Translations under genes and position numbers: made by a program
Notes under the pieces: model-generated
Told to the model about the DNA's origin: nothing
Databases searched by the model: none
The model's input: only the letters and a program-made list of their open reading frames with translations
Assembly: GCA_030830565.1 (NCBI GenBank)
Contig: JAURMR010000009.1
Span: 1-38,390, forward strand
Direction: 5' to 3'
DNA from: Acidimicrobiales bacterium
GTDB lineage: Bacteria > Actinomycetota > Acidimicrobiia > Acidimicrobiales > Acidimicrobilacustridaceae
Length of the DNA: 38,390 bases
In this document: positions 33,110-38,390 of the stretch, one piece after another
How the letters are laid out: every line of letters begins with the position of its first letter
How positions within the stretch are numbered: the stretch's first letter is position 1

Positions 33110-34066
33110 ATGAGCACGACCGCCACCCGTATTAGTCCTGCGTTCGACGATGTCGACGCGGTTCTTGCTCTCATCCGATCGGCCGGCCCCATGTGGCCGC
33201 TGTCGAACTATGCCGGCAACGATGCCGAGATGGCCGCGCTCGGATCGCGACCGGCAACGTTCGTGCCACCGTGGTTTCGTCAGGACTTTGGCGCCTTGGG
33301 AGAGCCGTTGGTCGATGGCGCTGAGATCATCCTGAAGAACTCTCAGTTCATTGATGCCGCCCGTTCTGTCTACGGCGCCGATTGCATCGTTCGCCCCTTG
33401 AACGCCTACGTGAACATCATGGGACCTACCCCGTTCCCATTCATCCCGCACCTTGATGTTCCCGCATTCCGTGGCTTCACTCGTGCCGATCATCCGATCT
33501 GGCTTCTGAAACTCATGACGAACTCCGGCCTCTTCGAACACTGGCGCATCAAGATCGCAACCGCGGTGTCCTGGTTCTACGAAGGCCAAGGCGGCGACTT
33601 TCATTACTGGCCTGATGGTGCCGACGGCCCCGAGATGGTGGAGTCACCACCGTTCCGGAATGTGAGCATCGTCGCCGACAACGAAGCAACCTTTCACGGC
33701 GTTGCACCAGTGGGCCCGCCCAACTCACCCATGACCCAGGACATCAACAGCCATAGTCGGCTTGTGCGCGGCGATGGTGGCTGGGACGCAATCGATGCCG
33801 ATGGCGCGACGATCGTGCACTTCGATGATGACGACGTTCGCATCACCGTGTCATGGAAAGCGGACATCTTCCTCAGTCCCGAAGAAGCGCACCTTGCCGA
33901 TTCAGGGGAGGACACCATTAACGCTGCACAGGTCATCGAGATCTTCCAAGCAGACCTCGAATCGCGCGGCATCGCAATGGACCTTCCAGAAGATCCGATA
34001 CACAACGAACAATGGGTGGCGCTCATCGCCGCGACCTATCCGGAGCATCCGCCCCGCATGAGCTAA
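33110..34066 (+). CDS. Putative Fe(II)/2-oxoglutarate-type oxygenase
   Basis: A 318-residue protein that I do not recognise with certainty. It contains PHLDVPAFRG (His114, Asp116) and about 80 residues later NEATFHGVAP (His196), an HxD...H arrangement like the iron-binding triad of Fe(II)/2-oxoglutarate oxygenases, with a following basic residue in SRLVRG that might bind 2-oxoglutarate. The rest is hydrophilic with many aromatic residues and no signal peptide or membrane segment. A GAGGA lies 6 nt before the ATG. It stands alone after the acyltransferase (101-nt gap) and converges with the acyl-CoA dehydrogenase 20 nt away. It could equally be an unrelated cupin-like protein. Confidence 0.6.
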   Translation: MSTTATRISPAFDDVDAVLALIRSAGPMWPLSNYAGNDAEMAALGSRPATFVPPWFRQDFGALGEPLVDGAEIILKNSQFIDAARSVYGADCIVRPLNAYVNIMGPTPFPFIPHLDVPAFRGFTRADHPIWLLKLMTNSGLFEHWRIKIATAVSWFYEGQGGDFHYWPDGADGPEMVESPPFRNVSIVADNEATFHGVAPVGPPNSPMTQDINSHSRLVRGDGGWDAIDADGATIVHFDDDDVRITVSWKADIFLSPEEAHLADSGEDTINAAQVIEIFQADLESRGIAMDLPEDPIHNEQWVALIAATYPEHPPRMS

Positions 34067-34086
34067 CGCTCAGAGCGCTCGTCTGA

Positions 34087-35304
34087 TCAAGGAATACGAA
34101 GACCAGAGATATTGCGGCTGATAACTAGGCGCTGAATCTCTGAGGTGCCTTCGAAGATCGTAAAGATCTTGGCATCACGGTGCCAACGCTCGACGGGGTA
34201 CTCGCGGGTGTAGCCGTAGCCACCAAGAATCTGGATTGCTTGTTCGGTCACCCACACCGCAACCTCACCGGCCTTGAGCTTCGACATGGAACCCTCACCG
34301 TTTTTGAATTCCTTACGATTCGCAGCCATCCATGCAGCGCGGTGCACAAGAAGTCGAGCGGCATCAATTTCCATCTTCATGTCAGCGAGCTTGAAGGCGA
34401 TCGCTTGGTTCATGATGATCGGACGACCGAATGCCTCGCGCTCTTTCGCGTACTGCAACGCGTACTCGTAGGCCGCACGTGCAACACCGAGAGCCTGCGC
34501 TCCAACGGCTGGACGCGTGGCTTCGAATGTCGCCATTGCCGGCTGCTTTGCGCCAGTTGTTCCGGCTTCACGTGCACGAGCAATTTTTTCATCAAGCTTC
34601 TCTTTGCCACCAAGCAAGCAGCGACCGGGAACGCGTACGTCATCGAGCACAACCTCAGAGGTGTGCGAGGCCTTAATGCCGTGCTTCTTGTACTTCTGTC
34701 CCATCGAAAGGCCCTTGGTGCCTGGCGGAACAACAAACGATGCCTGACCGCGACCCTTGAGTTCCGGATCAACCGCAGCAACAACAACGTGAATGTCGGC
34801 AATGCCACCGTTCGTGATCCATGCCTTTGTGCCGTTGAGCACCCATTCGTCGGTCTTTTCGTCATACACCGCACGCGTGCGCAATGAGGACACATCAGAT
34901 CCGGCGTCGGGTTCGCTCACACAGAACGCGCCGAGCTGCACTTTGTCGGCGGTGCCGTAACACTGCGGCACCCATTCCATGACCTGTTCGGGTGTTCCGT
35001 TTCCACTGATACCTGCAGCAGCCAGCCCTGAACCGAAAATCGAAAGTCCGATACCAGCATCGCCCCAGAAGAGTTCTTCAAGCGCAAGCACAATCGAAAG
35101 ACCAGTGGGATCGGCAAGGTTTGCGGCCATGAACTCCCAGCCATACAAACCGATGTTCGCTGCCTCTTGCACGATTGGCCACGGGAACTCTTCGCGCTCA
35201 TCCCATTCTTCGGCTGCAGGTCGAACAACATCAGCAGCAAAGGTGTGGACCCAATCGACGAGGGTCTGCTGATCTTCGTTGAGGTCAAGGCTGTAATCGG
35301 ACAT
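34087..35304 (-). CDS. Acyl-CoA dehydrogenase
   Basis: A 405-residue FAD-dependent acyl-CoA dehydrogenase that introduces an alpha-beta double bond in acyl-CoA and passes electrons to ETF. Landmarks are LGAFCVSEPDAGSDVSSLRT, LNGTKAWITNGGIAD, RPAVGAQALGVARAAYEYAL, and the C-terminal IQILGGYGYTREYPVERWHR followed by the catalytic glutamate in TIFEGTSEIQRLVISR. The length is normal for a medium/short-chain enzyme. A GAGAGGA lies upstream of the ATG. Chain length or branched-chain preference cannot be told. The etfBA genes at 2197-3960 would supply its electron acceptor. Confidence 0.96.
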   Translation of the reverse strand: MSDYSLDLNEDQQTLVDWVHTFAADVVRPAAEEWDEREEFPWPIVQEAANIGLYGWEFMAANLADPTGLSIVLALEELFWGDAGIGLSIFGSGLAAAGISGNGTPEQVMEWVPQCYGTADKVQLGAFCVSEPDAGSDVSSLRTRAVYDEKTDEWVLNGTKAWITNGGIADIHVVVAAVDPELKGRGQASFVVPPGTKGLSMGQKYKKHGIKASHTSEVVLDDVRVPGRCLLGGKEKLDEKIARAREAGTTGAKQPAMATFEATRPAVGAQALGVARAAYEYALQYAKEREAFGRPIIMNQAIAFKLADMKMEIDAARLLVHRAAWMAANRKEFKNGEGSMSKLKAGEVAVWVTEQAIQILGGYGYTREYPVERWHRDAKIFTIFEGTSEIQRLVISRNISGLRIP

Positions 35305-35361
35305 TGGCGTTCCTCTCGGGGGACCCGGAAAGCTCCGGGGACGACGCGTGCGTTCGCCAAG

Positions 35362-36678
35362 TTACCCCGCGGTAACCGCCGATGCCGACTCCGGGCGACC
35401 GGGCAACAAGGTGAGGGCGAAGGCAGCGAGCGCCGCACCCACGGCGTAGGGCCAACCCATACCCGCCCATTGGAAGAGGGCACCCGCAGCCAACGGCCCA
35501 ACGACACGAGCCGCTCCACCGGCCGATTGCTGCCACCCCAGCCAGACGCCGGTGTCTCGACCCGCACGACCAGCCACTGCCGAGGACAAGGTGGGTGTGA
35601 GAAGACCTTGGCCAATCGTCAGAAGGAGAAGGGCGCCAACCAAGCCAATCCATCCAAGATTGAATGCCAGCACCAAGAGGCCGAAACAATTCGCAATGAG
35701 TCCGAAGCGCAAGGTTCCGCTTTCGCCGAGGCGATGGGTGACCGGGCCGACAAGACCACCCTGCACACCAACGAGCACCACGCCGATTCCGGCAAACACC
35801 GCTGCAGTCGCTGAGAGCCCGAGCCCATAACGATTGCTGGCCAACAACGAGAACGTTGCTTCGAAACCACTAAAGGCAACAACGCCGACGAATGCAACGA
35901 CGATCAAACGAAGGATTTCTGCTCGACGCGTTGGCGACGTGTGATCGGCGTGTGCGTGATGAAGGACTCCGTGCGCGGGCTCAACAATGCCTGGGCCATC
36001 AAGCGCGGGCTCGGCAGCAATGTTTTCTGCATCCGCGCTCGCCGCAGCAAATTCCGCTTCACGCGCTGCAACGAGATCAGGATCAGCGAGCGGGTGACCT
36101 TTTACGCCTTTCGCAGTTTCCGGAAGACGCTTGAGGGCAAGAAGCGCATTGGTTGCCGCGATTGCCGCAGCGACGAAGAAGGGAATTTTGGGTCCGCCCA
36201 GTGCAGCGAGTGCGCCGATCGCCGGACCGGCGACAAAGCCCACTCCAAATGCCGCACCGATGAGGCCCATGTAGCGCGCACGTTGACGAGCCGGAGAAAT
36301 ATCGGCAACCGCAGCTTGCGCAACCGACACCGATGCGCCAGAAATGCCATCAATAATTCGACCGAGGAACAGCAACCAGAGCGCACCGGCAAAGCCGGTA
36401 ACAAGCGAACCGATTGCGGTGCCGCATAACGAAATGATGATGATCGGTTTACGACCAATGCGATCACTCAACTTGCCCCACACCGGAGCGAACACCAACT
36501 GTGCAAGAGAGAATGAAGCAGACAACAGACCAATAACAGCGGCACCGGCGCCGAATCGTTCCGCATATTGCGGAAGGATCGGCAGGACAATACCGAAACC
36601 AATGAGATCAACCGCGACGGTTGTCCAGATCACCCAGAACCCGCGCGGGAATGGTTGGCGTTCCTTCTTCTCTGCCAT
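35362..36678 (-). CDS. MFS transporter, drug:H+ antiporter type
   Basis: A 438-residue major facilitator protein with about 12 predicted helices. The inter-helix 2-3 signature is PVWGKLSDRIGRKPIIIIS, and the DHA1/TetA-like motif is SGASVSVAQAAVADISPARQRARYMGLIGAAFG. The ATG at 36678 shares one base with the cysS stop (TGATG) and gives MAEKKERQPFPRGFW; a longer open frame to 36726 was rejected as it lies within cysS. The central loop (about residues 195-240) is long and hydrophilic. A metabolite or drug exporter is likely, with substrate unknown. Confidence 0.88.
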   Translation of the reverse strand: MAEKKERQPFPRGFWVIWTTVAVDLIGFGIVLPILPQYAERFGAGAAVIGLLSASFSLAQLVFAPVWGKLSDRIGRKPIIIISLCGTAIGSLVTGFAGALWLLFLGRIIDGISGASVSVAQAAVADISPARQRARYMGLIGAAFGVGFVAGPAIGALAALGGPKIPFFVAAAIAATNALLALKRLPETAKGVKGHPLADPDLVAAREAEFAAASADAENIAAEPALDGPGIVEPAHGVLHHAHADHTSPTRRAEILRLIVVAFVGVVAFSGFEATFSLLASNRYGLGLSATAAVFAGIGVVLVGVQGGLVGPVTHRLGESGTLRFGLIANCFGLLVLAFNLGWIGLVGALLLLTIGQGLLTPTLSSAVAGRAGRDTGVWLGWQQSAGGAARVVGPLAAGALFQWAGMGWPYAVGAALAAFALTLLPGRPESASAVTAG

Positions 36679-38060
36679 CAGGCGGGTCGAACCTGAGTGC
36701 CGTCGGCAGCGTCCTCGACGAGCCAACCTGCAGCAGTGAGTTCGTCACGAATTGCATCGGCTGCAGCCCAATCTTTTGCTGCACGGGCTTCGTCGCGAGC
36801 GCGAGCGCGCTCAAGAATCTCGGCTGGAACTTCTTCGCCGCCAGCATTGAGTACAAGCCCAACCGCGTTACAGATTTCGAAGGCCGCAGCAGCAAGTGGG
36901 GCCGCAGACGCTGCGTCGCCAGCATCAAGCGCGGTATTGGCTTGGCCAACAAGTCCGAAAAGTAAGGCAACAGCGGCGGGAGTATCGAGATCGTTGTCCA
37001 TCGCAATCCGAAACGCTTCGATCGATGCCGCATCAGATTCGCCAGACAATCCTGCATTCGTCGCCCGTCGAGCAAAAGCATCGAGGCGACGCAATGCCGC
37101 TGATGCGTCGTCGGTCGTTGCCCGCGTGACTTCCACAGGCGTGCGGTAGTGCGAACGAAGAACCAACAATCGATACGCGCGCGGGTCGGTGGATTCAACG
37201 AGATCAAGAAGGTTGGTGAAGTTGCCGAGACTCTTCGACATTTTCTCGCCGCCGACCTCGACGAAACCGTTATGCATCCAATGCCGCGCAAACGTGCGAC
37301 CCGATGCGAGTGCTTGTGCACGTTCGTTCTCGTGATGCGGGAATGCAAGGTCTTGTCCGCCACCATGCAGATCGAATCCGTCGCCCAAAAGATCGAGCGA
37401 CATCACCACACATTCGGTATGCCAACCCGGACGGCCTTCTCCCCAAGGCGAAGGCCATGACGGTTCTCCGGGTTTCGTGAACTTCCAGAGCGCGAAATCA
37501 ATCGGCGAGTGTTTGTGGTCGGCAACTTCGACGCGAGCTCCCGCCTGCAGCGATTCGATCGACTGACGAGCAAGCAATCCATAATCGGCAACCGCTGCGG
37601 GCGTGAAGTACACGCCATCATCTGAAACATAGGCAACATCGCGAGCAATGAGATCGGCGATGAGTTCCACCATTTGGTCGACATAGGCCGTGGCATGTGG
37701 ATCAGAGGTGGGGCGTTCAACGCCGATGGCTTCCATGGCCTTCCACCACACCTGTTCGCACTTCTGCGCGATGTCCGACCACTCGCGACCTTCGTCGTTG
37801 GCTCGATTGATGATCTTGTCGTCAATGTCGGTGATATTCGAGACGTAATCGACCTCGAGCCCAGTCCAGGTCAGATACCGACGCAGGACGTCGAAGACGA
37901 GGGAGAAACGACCGTGTCCCAAATGGGGAGGGCCGTAGACCGTTGGTCCGCACACGTACATCGAGACCTTCCCCGGCTCCCGGGGTTCGAAGGGCACAAC
38001 CTTGCCCTGAGCGGTATCGAAGAGGTGCAGCACGACTGGCAACGCTACCTGTCCCCACAC
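36678..38060 (-). CDS. cysS: Cysteine--tRNA ligase
   Basis: A 460-residue class I aminoacyl-tRNA synthetase. The zinc and HIGH region reads SMYVCGPTVYGPPHLGHGRF, further zinc ligands are in GWHTECVVMSLDLLG and FPHHENERAQA, and the KMSKS loop is GGEKMSKSLGNFTN. The length and presence of the full C-terminal domain separate it from MshC, its mycothiol-pathway paralog, which is shorter. The start is uncertain: GTG 38060 has GGAGGG only 1-2 nt upstream, while a later in-frame GTG at 38033 would give a start closer to other CysS proteins (LHLFDTAQGK). The gene diverges from valS and is coupled to the MFS gene. Confidence 0.96.
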   Translation of the reverse strand: MWGQVALPVVLHLFDTAQGKVVPFEPREPGKVSMYVCGPTVYGPPHLGHGRFSLVFDVLRRYLTWTGLEVDYVSNITDIDDKIINRANDEGREWSDIAQKCEQVWWKAMEAIGVERPTSDPHATAYVDQMVELIADLIARDVAYVSDDGVYFTPAAVADYGLLARQSIESLQAGARVEVADHKHSPIDFALWKFTKPGEPSWPSPWGEGRPGWHTECVVMSLDLLGDGFDLHGGGQDLAFPHHENERAQALASGRTFARHWMHNGFVEVGGEKMSKSLGNFTNLLDLVESTDPRAYRLLVLRSHYRTPVEVTRATTDDASAALRRLDAFARRATNAGLSGESDAASIEAFRIAMDNDLDTPAAVALLFGLVGQANTALDAGDAASAAPLAAAAFEICNAVGLVLNAGGEEVPAEILERARARDEARAAKDWAAADAIRDELTAAGWLVEDAADGTQVRPA

Positions 38061-38075
38061 CCCCTCCTGCGAGTC

Positions 38076-38085
38076 CTCACGTGAG
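38076..38085. promoter_or_regulatory. 10-bp perfect palindrome between cysS and valS
   Basis: CTCACGTGAG is a perfect palindrome in the 59-bp gap between the divergent aminoacyl-tRNA synthetase genes. It may be a dimer-binding site, but a 10-bp palindrome can arise by chance. Confidence 0.25.
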
Positions 38086-38104
38086 TCGAACAGGCGGGGC
38101 GAAC

Positions 38105-38110
38105 TAGCGT
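38105..38110 (+). promoter_or_regulatory. Probable -10 box (TAGCGT) of valS
   Basis: TAGCGT matches TANNNT and ends 9 nt before ATG 38120. The short leader without a Shine-Dalgarno sequence is like the other plus-strand starts noted in this window. Confidence 0.4.
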
Positions 38111-38119
38111 GATCGGGTC

Positions 38120-38390
38120 ATGACATCGGCCACCCCCACTCCGCGAAGAAGTTGGACCGTTCCCCAAAAGCCCGACCTCGAGGGCCTCGCGGCCCGCTGG
38201 GCCGCGACCCGGGACGCCGACGGCACCTATTCCTTCGATCGCACCGCCACCCGAGATGGCGTGGACTCGATCGATACTCCTCCCCCGACCGTCAGCGGCT
38301 CGCTCCATGTCGGCCACGTCTTCAGTTACACCCACACCGACACCATCGCCCGCTACCAACGCATGCGTGGCAAATCGGTCTTCTATCCAA
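38120..38390 (+). CDS. valS: Valine--tRNA ligase, N-terminal fragment (cut by window edge)
   Basis: The first 90 codons of a class I synthetase, open to the right edge. The translation starts [20 protein letters not shown] and reaches [20 protein letters not shown], which contains the HIGH motif (HVGH) in the valyl-tRNA synthetase form, then [19 protein letters not shown], also typical of ValS. IleS and LeuS differ in this region. Because the stop lies outside the window, the length cannot be checked. It diverges from cysS. Confidence 0.93.
   Translation, partial: MTSATPTPRRSWTVPQKPDLEGLAARWAATRDADGTYSFDRTATRDGVDSIDTPPPTVSGSLHVGHVFSYTHTDTIARYQRMRGKSVFYP

Noticed and set aside
36678-38060. 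MshC, the mycothiol cysteine ligase
   Set aside because: The protein has full CysS length, a KMSKS loop in the CysS form and the C-terminal domain that MshC lacks.

Overview
The window looks like chromosomal DNA of a GC-rich actinobacterium, most likely class Acidimicrobiia. That placement is inference. It rests on the actinobacterial trio histidine phosphatase / DUF3090 / SCO1664-like (1-1561), on a WhiB1-type regulator convergent with a PdtaS-type kinase and followed by DUF3107 (5910-8089), on a class E sortase, and on many GTG starts preceded by TANNNT -10 boxes at leaderless spacing. Gene density is high, with frequent 1-4 nt overlaps. No rRNA, tRNA, CRISPR array or insertion sequence was seen.

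Layout. 1-2101: the actinobacterial trio and a DUF2231 membrane protein. 2197-5667: electron transfer flavoprotein etfBA, then a lipid kinase and a glycerophosphodiesterase that converge. 5910-8089: whiB1-like, pdtaS-like and DUF3107. 8156-11776: an Fe-S biogenesis island (Mrp diverging from a SufR-like regulator and a cysteine desulfurase), then a SixA-like phosphatase. 11783-18559: a complete cytochrome c maturation System I operon, ccmABCDEFGHI, on the minus strand, including a 53-residue CcmD that is easy to overlook. 18628-20701: sortase E, a lipoprotein and a membrane protein. 20720-23292: a GH63-like glycosidase diverging from a glycosyltransferase. 23300-25535: a DUF35 OB-fold protein, an SCP2-type thiolase and a TetR regulator. 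25653-28424: the ubiquitin locus described next. 28520-34066: an NAD(P)-binding reductase, an amidohydrolase, an acyltransferase-SGNH protein and a possible Fe(II)/2OG oxygenase. 34087-38060: acyl-CoA dehydrogenase, MFS transporter and cysS on the minus strand. The 5' end of valS follows at 38120.

The standout is 25653-28424. Two tandem genes of identical length (228 codons each) encode proteins that begin at residue 1 with a ubiquitin domain. The second copy matches human ubiquitin at about 68 of the first 74 positions. Neither copy ends in Gly-Gly at position 76. Instead each continues into a roughly 150-residue beta-rich domain that looks like a carbohydrate-binding jelly roll, and each stops at Phe-Thr-Gly. 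Upstream are a HemK/PrmC-like methyltransferase and, overlapping it, a short Tat-exported protein. The Tat protein carries what looks like the missing first strand of the same jelly roll and an internal FTG motif. No E1, E2, E3 or JAMM peptidase gene is in the window, so this is not a classical bacterial ubiquitination operon. The 117-bp gap that separates the locus from the divergent thiolase/TetR operon holds two inverted repeats suited to a TetR operator.
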